The notes beneath the pieces were generated by a model that was not told the origin of the DNA, did no database searches, and was given only the letters and a program-made list of their open reading frames with translations. The translations under genes and the position numbers were made by a program. From assembly GCA_017860635.1 (NCBI GenBank), contig JAGDMK010000004.1:1-35244 (forward strand): DNA of 35,244 bases, given 5' to 3'. The stretch is from Bacteroidota bacterium (lineage in GTDB: Bacteria > Bacteroidota > Ignavibacteria > UBA10030 > UBA6906). Positions 1 to 8,816 of the stretch are shown here, piece by piece. Numbering within the stretch: the stretch's first letter is position 1; each line of letters opens with the position of its first letter.

Positions 1-282
1 AACATCCTCCGCCGCGATGGACATCGGTGCCAGTACTGTGGAAGGGCGGATCTCCCGCTGACGGTGGATCATGTCATCCCGGTTTCCCGGGGAGGAGAAG
101 ACACGTGGGAGAACCTCGTCTGTGCTTGTGTCCGGTGCAACAATAAGAAGGGGGACCGCACTCCCGAAGAAGCCGTGATTTCGTTGCGGCGAAAGCCCAT
201 GCGTCCGAATCACGTGACCTTCATCCGTCATGTGGTCGGGTCTCTCGACGAGCGCTGGAAGCCCTACCTTTTCCTTAACTGA
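1..282 (+). CDS. HNH endonuclease, C-terminal part (gene begins upstream of the window)
   Basis: Frame 1 is open from base 1: NILRRDGHRCQYCGRADLPLTVDHVIPVSRGGEDTWENLVCACVRCNNKKGDRTPEEA. CxxC, DHVIPxSRGG and N/CxxCN match the HNH (McrA-like) motif. Confidence 0.9.
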   Translation, partial: NILRRDGHRCQYCGRADLPLTVDHVIPVSRGGEDTWENLVCACVRCNNKKGDRTPEEAVISLRRKPMRPNHVTFIRHVVGSLDERWKPYLFLN

Positions 283-421
283 TGGGGTGGGTGTTCCTGA
301 ACACTGCGGCAGCATGGGAATGTTCCGCAGGTGACAGGCTGACGGTTTGCGGTGATCACGCCCCCCGTATTCCCTGCGCTCCGGGCGAAGCGCAGCAGTC
401 CCCTCACACACCAATTCCACT

Positions 422-1411
422 ATGGATCGAATGAAGCAACGCAAGACAATTTTAAGCGGGATGCGCCCGACCGGAAAGCTCCACCTGGGACATCTGGTAG
501 GAGCACTGGAGAGCTGGGTCGCATTGCAGGGCGAATACGAGAATTTTCACCTTATTGCCGATTACCATGTCCTGACCACCAACCTGGATTCGTCGGGAAT
601 TCAGGCCAATTCCATCGACATGACGATCGACTGGCTGGCAGCCGGGATCGACCCTTCCCGGAGTCCGATATTCCGCCAGTCCCACATCAAGGAACATGCC
701 GAACTCCATTTGATCTTTTCGATGCTCATCACCGCCGCGCGCCTTGAGCGGAATCCCGCAGTCAAGGACCAGGTGCGCGACCTGCATATCGAGAACATCA
801 CGTACGGACATCTGGGGTATCCCGTACTCCAGGCCGCGGACATCCTCCTGTACAAAGGAGAACTCGTGCCTGTGGGTGAGGACCAGGTTCCGCACGTTGA
901 GATCTCACGTGAGATCGCCCGGCGGTTCAACACCCAGTACGGTGTGGTCTTCCCCGAACCCGAACCCAAGCTGACCCGCTTCTCGCGGCTGCCGGGGCTG
1001 GACGGAAAACGGATGAGCAAGTCTGTGGGGAACACCATTGTGCTCTCCGATCCGCCCGACGCCATCCAGCAGAAAATGCGCGGGGCAGTCACCGACCCGC
1101 AGAAAGTCCGGAAGAATGATCCGGGAAGACCAGAGATCTGCCTGGTGTTCACCTATCATCAGAAATTCAATGCGGGCGAGACGGCGGAGATCGAATCAGG
1201 GTGCCGGTCCGGTGCACTGGGCTGCGTCGAATGCAAACACCGCGCATGCACGCGGATCGTCGATGCGCTTACCCCGTTCCGCGACAAGCGCGCCTACTTC
1301 GATGCGCACCCCGGAGAGGTCGAACAGATACTGAACGACGGCGAACGCCGCGCACGCCTCCGTGCACAGGAGACGATGGCAGAGGTTCACGCCGCGATGA
1401 AACTCGGATAG
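422..1411 (+). CDS. trpS: Tryptophanyl-tRNA synthetase
   Basis: ILSGMRPTGKLHLGHLVGAL (HIGH-like), KRMSKSVGN (KMSKS). The start could also be the ATG at 431. Confidence 0.95.
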   Translation: MDRMKQRKTILSGMRPTGKLHLGHLVGALESWVALQGEYENFHLIADYHVLTTNLDSSGIQANSIDMTIDWLAAGIDPSRSPIFRQSHIKEHAELHLIFSMLITAARLERNPAVKDQVRDLHIENITYGHLGYPVLQAADILLYKGELVPVGEDQVPHVEISREIARRFNTQYGVVFPEPEPKLTRFSRLPGLDGKRMSKSVGNTIVLSDPPDAIQQKMRGAVTDPQKVRKNDPGRPEICLVFTYHQKFNAGETAEIESGCRSGALGCVECKHRACTRIVDALTPFRDKRAYFDAHPGEVEQILNDGERRARLRAQETMAEVHAAMKLG

Positions 1412-1415
1412 CCGC

Positions 1416-2159
1416 ATGTACCGTGTCAAACTGACTGAGTTCGAGGGTCCACTCGACCTTCTCCTGTTCTTCATCAGGCGGGATGAGCTGGATATCACCA
1501 ATATCCCGATCTCCCGGATCACGCAGGAGTTCCTCGAGTATCTCCATCTGATGGCATCGCTCGATCTGGAGGTGGCCGGCGAGTTCATCGTCATGGCCGC
1601 GACCCTCATGCAGATCAAAGTCCGCATGCTGCTGCCGCGCGACGAGAATGCTCCCGAGGAAGAAGATCCCCGGGCGGAACTGATCCGGCGGCTGATTGAA
1701 TACAAACGCTTCAAAGAGATGGCACAGGAGTTCGGGTCGCTGGAGGAGGAACATCGGAAAGTGTATTACCGCCGCTTCTTCGAAGGCGATACAAAAACGC
1801 TAGTGGAAGAGGAAGACGACGGCTTCCTGAAAGATATCTCCCTGTTCAACCTCATTGCGGCATACAAGTCGGCACTGGACCAGATGCCGCGCAAAGTGGT
1901 CCATGAAGTGCACCTGCTGTCCGTGACGGTGGATGAGCAGATGAGCTTCGTCATGGACTTCCTCCGGGTCCACGGTCCGACTACACTCCTGCAGCTCGTC
2001 GCGCACATGGTGGAAAAAATCCGGATCATCGTCACGGTGATTGCCGTGCTGGAACTGACAAAGAACAAGGCCATAGCTCTTGCGGTAGTGGACGGGAGGG
2101 ATGATATCGCCATTCGTCCGCTGACTTCTCTTGCGCCTATGGCGCTGGCATCTCGATGA
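1416..2159 (+). CDS. scpA: Segregation and condensation protein A
   Basis: YRVKLTEFEGPLDLLLFFIRRDELDITNIPISRITQEFLEYL; directly followed by scpB. Confidence 0.93.
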   Translation: MYRVKLTEFEGPLDLLLFFIRRDELDITNIPISRITQEFLEYLHLMASLDLEVAGEFIVMAATLMQIKVRMLLPRDENAPEEEDPRAELIRRLIEYKRFKEMAQEFGSLEEEHRKVYYRRFFEGDTKTLVEEEDDGFLKDISLFNLIAAYKSALDQMPRKVVHEVHLLSVTVDEQMSFVMDFLRVHGPTTLLQLVAHMVEKIRIIVTVIAVLELTKNKAIALAVVDGRDDIAIRPLTSLAPMALASR

Positions 2160-2848
2160 CTCCCGACCTCCCGCCTCCGCCCGTCAGCCGGCAGATCCTG
2201 GATGTGCTGGAGGCCCTCCTCTTCGCCACGGATGAACCGCTGTCCACAGGCCAGCTCACGGAGTTGCTCGAATACCTGTCGGAGCAGGACCGTCCCCGCC
2301 CGCTCAATGCAGATACCATCCTGTCATGCATCGCGTACATGAACCGCGAGTATGAGGTCCAGGGGAGGACATTCCGGATCAAGCCCATTGCGGGCGGGTA
2401 TCAGTTTGCGACGCTGCCGGAATTCGGCATCTGGCTTGGTCGCCTGGTGAGGGAACGGTCGAAGCGCAAGCTCTCCGTGTCCGCACTGGAAAGCCTTGCC
2501 GTCATTGCATACAAACAGCCCGTGACAAAACCCGAGATCGAAGCCATCCGGGGGGTAAACGCCGACTACGTTCTCCGCACGTTGATGGAGCGGAATCTCG
2601 TGACGATTGTCGGGCGGGCCTCCACACCGGGGCGTCCGCTTCTGTATGGTACCACGCGCGAGTTCCTCAAGCACTTCGGCCTCAACGATCTTGCTGATCT
2701 TCCGAAGCCACGGGAGATCGATGAATTGATGGCGGAAGCGGAGTACGAAGTGGAGAAGCGGATGCTGCGTGAGCTGGAGGAGAAACGGGAAGCGGAAGAG
2801 GGTAAGGATGAGGCAAGCGGACTGCATCTTGTGGACGGAGACGAATGA
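2156..2848 (+). CDS. scpB: Segregation and condensation protein B
   Basis: LEALLFATDEPLS...SLAVIAYKQPVTKPEIEAIRGVNADYVLRTLMERNLVTIVGRASTPGRPLLYGTTREFLKHFGL; ATGA overlap with scpA. Confidence 0.95.
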   Translation: MTPDLPPPPVSRQILDVLEALLFATDEPLSTGQLTELLEYLSEQDRPRPLNADTILSCIAYMNREYEVQGRTFRIKPIAGGYQFATLPEFGIWLGRLVRERSKRKLSVSALESLAVIAYKQPVTKPEIEAIRGVNADYVLRTLMERNLVTIVGRASTPGRPLLYGTTREFLKHFGLNDLADLPKPREIDELMAEAEYEVEKRMLRELEEKREAEEGKDEASGLHLVDGDE

Positions 2849-3618
2849 CCACGCGAAAGAAGACCGATGCTGGGCTGCAACCGGGCTCTCCGGATACGGT
2901 GCGCCTCAACAGGTTCCTGAGCATGTGCGGCGTTGCGTCACGACGGAAAGCGGACGAAATGATTGCCGCCGGTCTCGTCAGCGTGAACGGTGCCATCATG
3001 ACAAAACTCGGGACGACGGTTCGTCCGCAGCGCGACCGGGTTTTTGTCAACGGCAAGGAAGTCGCCCACGTCGACGCGCCGGTCTATCTGGTGATGAACA
3101 AGCCGAAGGATACCATCACCACGATGCATGATGAACGCGGCAGGGCGACCGTGATGGATCTGGTGCACGCCCGGAAGCGCGTCTTTCCTATCGGGCGGCT
3201 GGACCGGAACACGACGGGCGTCCTGCTCTTCACCAACGATGGGGCATTCGCAAACGCTCTCATGCACCCCCGATCCGAAATACCAAAGGCGTACCTGGTG
3301 ACGTGTGACAAAGCTGTGGAGCGTGAGCACATGGTCCAGCTTCGGAACGGCATCCGGTTGGACAAGAAGATGACCGCACCTGCCGATGTGGTGCCCATTC
3401 CCGGGAGCCGCGGAAAAGAGGTGGGGATCACCATTCACGAGGGCTGGAACAGGCAGGTACGGCGCATGTTCGAATCGTTCGGATATGATGTCCGGAAGCT
3501 GGATCGCGTCGCTTACGGACCTATCACAAAAGAGGGACTGCCACGCGGAGCCACCCGTCCGCTGACACCCCGGGAAATACGGCAACTCAAGACGCTGGCA
3601 GGTATCGAGAGGGAGTGA
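2845..3618 (+). CDS. rluB: RsuA/RluB-family rRNA pseudouridine synthase
   Basis: S4 domain (VRLNRFLSMCGVASRRKADEMI), catalytic GRLDRNTTGVLLFTNDG, EGWNRQVRRMFESFGYDVRKLDRVAYG; overlaps scpB. Confidence 0.88.
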   Translation: MTTRKKTDAGLQPGSPDTVRLNRFLSMCGVASRRKADEMIAAGLVSVNGAIMTKLGTTVRPQRDRVFVNGKEVAHVDAPVYLVMNKPKDTITTMHDERGRATVMDLVHARKRVFPIGRLDRNTTGVLLFTNDGAFANALMHPRSEIPKAYLVTCDKAVEREHMVQLRNGIRLDKKMTAPADVVPIPGSRGKEVGITIHEGWNRQVRRMFESFGYDVRKLDRVAYGPITKEGLPRGATRPLTPREIRQLKTLAGIERE

Positions 3619-3621
3619 CCT

Positions 3622-4677
3622 ATGCACAATTCACTGCTCCGCCGTGCCGCCCTCATCCTCTTCTCCTCCGTGCTTCTTGCCGCCTGCTCCTCTTCCGTGT
3701 ATCATGACGTCTATCCAACGCTCGAAGACGGACGCTATGACACCGAGTTTCCGTACAGAGGGTGCTCCAGGCAGCTGGAAGAAATCAGCGAGACAGTGCA
3801 TATGCTGAGCAGCATTGCGTACTATCGCACCTACACGTTCGACGAATCCGAGCGGATGCTCCTCGCGAACCTCACTCCCGATGTGCTGGAATCGCGGCAG
3901 GACCGTTCAGTGTACATCAACAGTACGGCCTCCGGGACGGCGACCGTCATCAGTTATGACGGCCACAACATCCTGCTCCTGACCTGTGCGCACATCGTCG
4001 ATTTTGAAGACACCGTGCTGTCATACGTCGTCGGGCGCGACCGGCGCGTGACGCCGTTTCTCAAGAGCGTGGCGGTCAAGGAGAAGCAGACAAACTACGT
4101 CGCCGTGCTGCCCGAAGGGGGAGAGATGGAGCTCCTGGCGATGGACAAGTCCGCGGACATCGCGTTGCTGAGCAAGCACTTTGTGACCGAACCGCCCACG
4201 CGTATCCGGGTGTTTTCCTATCCGCCGGGGAAAGCCCGTGATCTGGAGTGGGGGACATTCGTGTATCTCTTCGGGTACCCGTCGGGCTACAAGATGGTGA
4301 CCAAAGGGATCATCAGCAGTCCGAACAAGGACCGGCGCGGGACGTTCATGGTCGATGCGATGTTCAGCCGCGGATTCAGCGGGGGGATCGCGCTGGCCAT
4401 CCGGGATGGCGTGCCGAACTTCGAACTTGTCGGGATGATCAAACTCGTCTCCGCGCATTCCTCGTACGTTCTGACTCCGGAAAAAGAAAATGGAGAAATC
4501 GTCTACGACCCTGCGGTGCCGTATGAGGGTGCGGTGTATGTCGAACGAAAGCTCGAGGTCGAATCAGGCATCACGCAGGCAGTCCCGGTTGAGTCGATCC
4601 GGGAATTCATACAGAGTCGGGCGGCCCTTCTGCGCAGCAGAGGCTTTTCACTCGTGAGCTTCCTCAAGTCGGAGTAA
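3622..4677 (+). CDS. Trypsin-like serine protease, predicted lipoprotein
   Basis: Lipobox LLAACSSS; putative triad H (TCAHIVDF), D (DKSADIALL), S (FSRGFSGGIAL). Confidence 0.75.
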   Translation: MHNSLLRRAALILFSSVLLAACSSSVYHDVYPTLEDGRYDTEFPYRGCSRQLEEISETVHMLSSIAYYRTYTFDESERMLLANLTPDVLESRQDRSVYINSTASGTATVISYDGHNILLLTCAHIVDFEDTVLSYVVGRDRRVTPFLKSVAVKEKQTNYVAVLPEGGEMELLAMDKSADIALLSKHFVTEPPTRIRVFSYPPGKARDLEWGTFVYLFGYPSGYKMVTKGIISSPNKDRRGTFMVDAMFSRGFSGGIALAIRDGVPNFELVGMIKLVSAHSSYVLTPEKENGEIVYDPAVPYEGAVYVERKLEVESGITQAVPVESIREFIQSRAALLRSRGFSLVSFLKSE

Positions 4678-4685
4678 CAACACTG

Positions 4686-5525
4686 ATGCTGGACCAGGCA
4701 GGCGGCCTGCTTCTCTCGGATCTGAATCTCGCGCGCCGCATCGAGGCCGCGGATGCCGCAGTGGGGGTGACTTCCGCTGAGATCCACGCGCGCCTTCATC
4801 CGGAAGACGGTGCGATTGCAGAACCCATGGCAGGAGGAGTGGCTGTCTTCGTCGGCGTTTATTCACCGCTCACGCAGGCTCTCGGCATCGGGATGCGCGG
4901 CCCCGTGCGGAGCCTGGAAATGGACCGGCTGGAACGCTTCTTTGTCTCACGCGGCGCGACCGTGAACATCGAGCTGTGCCCCCTTGCCGACCCCTCGCTG
5001 GTCGAAGAGCTGGGGAAACGGGGCTACCGACTCCGCGAGTTCTCCAACATGCTCGTGCGCAAGATCCGCACGACGGAAATGCCGCCTGCCGGCTCCTCTG
5101 CAATCAGCGTCCAGCTCAGCTCCCCCGAAGAAGCCGATGTCTGGGCGAAAACCGTGGCCCTGGGATTCGGTGCGGATCTTGCCCAGGCAACTGAGAATGT
5201 CTCCGCGTTGCGCGACCTCGTGCTCCGCCCGACGACGAAATGCGTCCTGGCGTGGGTTGAAGGTCGGCCTGCGGGCGGCGGAGCGCTGTCGATCCATGAG
5301 GGCGTAGCTGCCATCTTCGGCGCAAGCACGGTTCCTTCGTTTCGGCGGCTTGGCGTACAAAGCGCCGTCATCCGTTCGCTGATCACGTATGCCCTCGAGG
5401 CCGAATGCGATACCGCCTATACGCTTACGCGTCCGGGGAGTGTTTCACAACGCAACGTTGAGCGACAGGGATTCCGGGTTGCGTACACCCGGGGCACGAT
5501 GGTGGGTCCGCGAGATCCCTCATGA
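4686..5525 (+). CDS. GNAT-family N-acetyltransferase
   Basis: IFGASTVPSFRRLGVQSAVIRSLITYALEAECDTAYTLTRPGSVSQRNVERQGFRVAYTR matches the GNAT acetyl-CoA motif. Confidence 0.8.
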   Translation: MLDQAGGLLLSDLNLARRIEAADAAVGVTSAEIHARLHPEDGAIAEPMAGGVAVFVGVYSPLTQALGIGMRGPVRSLEMDRLERFFVSRGATVNIELCPLADPSLVEELGKRGYRLREFSNMLVRKIRTTEMPPAGSSAISVQLSSPEEADVWAKTVALGFGADLAQATENVSALRDLVLRPTTKCVLAWVEGRPAGGGALSIHEGVAAIFGASTVPSFRRLGVQSAVIRSLITYALEAECDTAYTLTRPGSVSQRNVERQGFRVAYTRGTMVGPRDPS

Positions 5526-5556
5526 CCCGGCACCAGACACCATAAGGTCCAGTTCC

Positions 5557-6612
5557 ATGGTTCCCCGGCCAGCACATTCGACACGACGCGGTTTTCTGCA
5601 CACCATCGGTGCCGCTCTCGGCGGAGCCATCCTGATCCCGGACCACGTGCATGCGGGACCGCGGACCGTCCGCAAGCCGCCACGCCTGCGGGAGGGCGAC
5701 ACCGTTGGCCTGGTCAATCCCGCCGGGGCCACCTATGTCAGAGAAGACCTCGACATCGTGAAGGATACGCTGCGCGCACTGGGGTTATCCTGGAAACTCG
5801 GGACTCACGTCACCGACCGCTACGGGTATCTTGCCGGGACCGATGCGGACAGGGCAGCCGATCTCAATGCCATGTTCGCCGATCCGGAGGTTGATGCGAT
5901 CATGGCAGTCCGTGGGGGATGGGGATGCAACCGGCTGCTCCAGCTGCTCGACTATGAATCCATTGCGCTCCATCCCAAGATCCTCATCGGGTACAGCGAC
6001 ATCACATCTCTCCTGATTGCGTGTCTGGCCAGGACCGGCCTTGTGACATTTCACGGTCCCGTGGGAACCTCCACCTGGAACCAGTTCTCTGTGGGCTACT
6101 TCAAACGGGTGCTGATGGAAGGGAGCATGGAATGCTTCCGGAATCCCCGCGTAACAGGAGATTCCCTGGCGCAAACCCGCGACCGCGTGCACACCATCAC
6201 ACCGGGCAAAGCGCGTGGCGTCCTCATCGGCGGGAACCTCACCGTGCTGACGGCCATGCTCGGTTCTCCATATCTACCTCCCTGGGACAAGGTGATTCTC
6301 TTCCTGGAGGATGACAACGAGCAAATCTACCGCATCGACCGGATGCTCACGCAGCTCCGGCTTGCGGGTGTTCTCGGTGCCCTCGCTGGTGTTGTGTTCG
6401 GCAAATGTACGGATTGCGGGCCGGGCGGGGGGTACGGTTCCCTCACGCTGGAAGATGTGTATGCCGATGTTATTGCGCCATTCCGCATCCCGGCATTTGC
6501 CGGCGCGATGATCGGCCACATCGAGAACAAATTCACGGTGCCGCTGGGCGTCGAAGTAGAGATGGATGCATCCGACGGCTCGGTGACCATGCTCGAGAGC
6601 GCTGTGCGCTGA
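5557..6612 (+). CDS. S66 LD-carboxypeptidase with twin-arginine-type signal
   Basis: HSTRRGFLHTIGAALGGA leader; GDTVGLVNPAG, AVRGGWGCNRLL, LIGYSDITSLL, FHGP. Start set at ATG 5557; the longer ORF start at 5389 overlaps the upstream gene. Confidence 0.9.
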   Translation: MVPRPAHSTRRGFLHTIGAALGGAILIPDHVHAGPRTVRKPPRLREGDTVGLVNPAGATYVREDLDIVKDTLRALGLSWKLGTHVTDRYGYLAGTDADRAADLNAMFADPEVDAIMAVRGGWGCNRLLQLLDYESIALHPKILIGYSDITSLLIACLARTGLVTFHGPVGTSTWNQFSVGYFKRVLMEGSMECFRNPRVTGDSLAQTRDRVHTITPGKARGVLIGGNLTVLTAMLGSPYLPPWDKVILFLEDDNEQIYRIDRMLTQLRLAGVLGALAGVVFGKCTDCGPGGGYGSLTLEDVYADVIAPFRIPAFAGAMIGHIENKFTVPLGVEVEMDASDGSVTMLESAVR

Positions 6613-6699
6613 ACGCCGGGCAGTGCATCGACCTGCGTGCTGTTGTGATGAGGGCATGCAGTCTGGTTCATGTCTACCAATCATACCTGTGAGGTCAGT

Positions 6700-7362
6700 A
6701 TGGCGTCTGCCGTAGCACGACTGTTCTCCAAAACCGATCGGGATCGTATCCGTTCTGCCGTGGCTGAGGCGGAGGCCAGGACATCGGGCGAAATCGTTCC
6801 GTATGTTGTCGAGCAGAGCGACACCTATGAATATGCTGAATGGCGGGGTGGGGCGCTCGCGGGGATTTTGACGGCGACAACATTCGCGGCCCTTCACGAG
6901 CTGACGACCCTCTGGCTCCCCCTGAATTTCGCAGGCCTGATACTCGTCACGATCGTGGCGTTCGTCGCCGGCATGCTCCTCGTCCGATTCATCCCGCCGC
7001 TGAAGCGCCTGCTGGCCGGTGGGAGCGAAATGGACCATCGTGTCGCACAGCGGGCAGCAGAAGCGTTTGTCGCAGAAGAGGTGTTCAAAACCCGGGAACG
7101 GACGGGAATTCTCCTCTTCATCAGCCTCCTGGAACATCGCGTGCTTGTCGTCGGCGATACAGGGATTAATGCCAAGGTGGTGCAGCAGGACTGGGATGAG
7201 GTTGTCGCAACGATTGTCGCCGGGATAAAAGCGGGCACTCCCGCGGACGGCATCGTCGACGCGATCGGCATCTGTGGCAACCTGCTGCAACGGCAGGGCG
7301 TCCGGCGGCGGGTCGATGATACGGATGAACTGTCGGATTCTCTCAGGATGAGCGACCGATGA
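6700..7362 (+). CDS. TPM-domain membrane protein
   Basis: FSKTDRDRIRSAVAEAEARTSGEIVPYVVEQSD, two TM segments, TGILLFISLLEHRVLVVGDTGINAKV. Start may be 6670 or 6700. Confidence 0.8.
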   Translation: MASAVARLFSKTDRDRIRSAVAEAEARTSGEIVPYVVEQSDTYEYAEWRGGALAGILTATTFAALHELTTLWLPLNFAGLILVTIVAFVAGMLLVRFIPPLKRLLAGGSEMDHRVAQRAAEAFVAEEVFKTRERTGILLFISLLEHRVLVVGDTGINAKVVQQDWDEVVATIVAGIKAGTPADGIVDAIGICGNLLQRQGVRRRVDDTDELSDSLRMSDR

Positions 7363-8318
7363 GAACCATGGTCCCCGGAACCAGAAACGCCCTCGTGCTT
7401 TGGTGTACTCTTCTGCTTGCTGCCGCATGTATTCCGGTCGCCGGCGCAACAGAGGTTCCGTACCTCGGCGGCCGTGTCAATGACACGGCAGATCTGCTCT
7501 CAGCAGCGACAGAGCGGGATCTGGAGGCGCTGCTTGCAAGCCATGAGGATTCGACGTCCAACCAGCTCGTCGTCCTGACCATCAAGTCGCTCGAAGGCGA
7601 GGCCATCGAGGAGTATTCGATCAGGGTCGTCGACACATGGAAACTCGGTCAGAAGGGAAAAGACAACGGGGTGCTGCTGCTTGTGGCCCAGGACGACAGG
7701 CAGGTCAGAATCGAAGTCGGCAGGGGACTCGAAGGCGATCTGACCGATGCGCTGTGCGCCCAGATCATCCGGCGGGAAATCGTTCCGAATTTCAAGGCGG
7801 GTGACTACGACCGCGGCGTGCGGGCAGGAGTGGATGCCATCCTGGGCGCGATTGCCGGTTCGTATACGGCCGATGCCACAGACGGGGATTTCGGTGCATT
7901 CGGGGAAACCGGCATAAACATCTTTGCGTTTCTGTTCTTCCTTGCGATCGTCGGACTGTTCACGGTGATCGCCCTGATTACGCCGGGATGCGGGGGATGG
8001 TTCCTCTATGCGTTCCTGCTCCCGTTCTGGGGTGCGTTTCCATACGCGACTCTCGGTGCGCCTGTGGGGCCCGCTCTCGGACTTCTCTATGCTCTCGGGT
8101 TCCCGGTCTTGAAGGCTCTTCTTCCGAAGAGCACCTGGGGCAAATCATTCCTGAAGAAACTCGGATCCGCATTCGCGTCGGGAGGGAGCGGATCGGGCGG
8201 ATGGACTTCCGGACGGGGCGGTTCTTCAGGAGGGTGGGGTGGAGGCAGCTCTTCTGGCGGAGGATTCTCCGGCGGTGGAGGAAGCTTCTCGGGAGGCGGC
8301 TCGTCCGGAAGCTGGTGA
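7359..8318 (+). CDS. TPM-domain protein (YgcG-like) with signal peptide, TM segments and Gly/Ser-rich tail
   Basis: GRVNDTADLLSAATERDLEALLASHEDSTSNQLVVLTIKSLEGEAIEEYSIRVVDTWKLGQKGKDNGVLLLVAQDDRQVRIEVGRGLEGDLTD; C-terminal GGGSSSGGGFSGGGGSFSGGGSSGSW. Confidence 0.9.
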   Translation: MRTMVPGTRNALVLWCTLLLAAACIPVAGATEVPYLGGRVNDTADLLSAATERDLEALLASHEDSTSNQLVVLTIKSLEGEAIEEYSIRVVDTWKLGQKGKDNGVLLLVAQDDRQVRIEVGRGLEGDLTDALCAQIIRREIVPNFKAGDYDRGVRAGVDAILGAIAGSYTADATDGDFGAFGETGINIFAFLFFLAIVGLFTVIALITPGCGGWFLYAFLLPFWGAFPYATLGAPVGPALGLLYALGFPVLKALLPKSTWGKSFLKKLGSAFASGGSGSGGWTSGRGGSSGGWGGGSSSGGGFSGGGGSFSGGGSSGSW

Positions 8319-8367
8319 CGGTCATTGGTGCTCGGTTTATGTGTCAGAACACTTTGCGGAGCGAAGC

Positions 8368-8814
8368 ATGATTCTGGATTCATTGACGAACGCGAGCCGG
8401 TACGCAGCATTGCATCCGGAGTTCGGGAGGGTATTCGCATTCCTTGCAGATCCTTCCGCGCGTACCCTGGAGCCGGGCCGGAAAGAAATCGAAGGGAAGG
8501 ACGTCTATGCGATCGCCAGCACCGGCCCCGGGAAAGCCGCTCCGGATGCCCGCCTTGAAGCGCATCGCCGCTACATCGATGTCCATTTCCTCATCTCGGG
8601 CAAGGAGAGTATGGGGTGGAAGAGCGTCGAACGATGCTTCGATACAGAACAGCCTTATGATGACGAAAAGGATATTATCCTGTACTCGGATGATCCTGCG
8701 GTCTGGTTCACCATTCATCCCGGCAGCTTCGCCGTTTTCTTTCCCTGGGATGCGCACGCACCCATGGTCTCCGGCGGAGTGGTCCGAAAAATCGTCATGA
8801 AGGTTCTCCTCTGA
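8368..8814 (+). CDS. YhcH/YjgK/YiaL-family (cupin-like) protein
   Basis: MILDSLTNASRYAALHPEFGRVFAFL...EAHRRYIDVHFLISGKESMGW...FAVFFPWDAHAPMV. Start set to ATG 8368. Confidence 0.88.
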   Translation: MILDSLTNASRYAALHPEFGRVFAFLADPSARTLEPGRKEIEGKDVYAIASTGPGKAAPDARLEAHRRYIDVHFLISGKESMGWKSVERCFDTEQPYDDEKDIILYSDDPAVWFTIHPGSFAVFFPWDAHAPMVSGGVVRKIVMKVLL

Positions 8815-8816
8815 TC

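Noticed and set aside
282-434. Small ORF after the HNH gene with Trp codons (MGWVFLNTAAAWECS...) and a CTGCGG/CCGCAG hairpin upstream of trpS, as a possible Trp attenuator
   Set aside because: Only two scattered Trp codons precede the hairpin, the ORF overlaps the trpS start, and there is no T-tract terminator or alternative pairing. Not convincing compared with the pheA leader.
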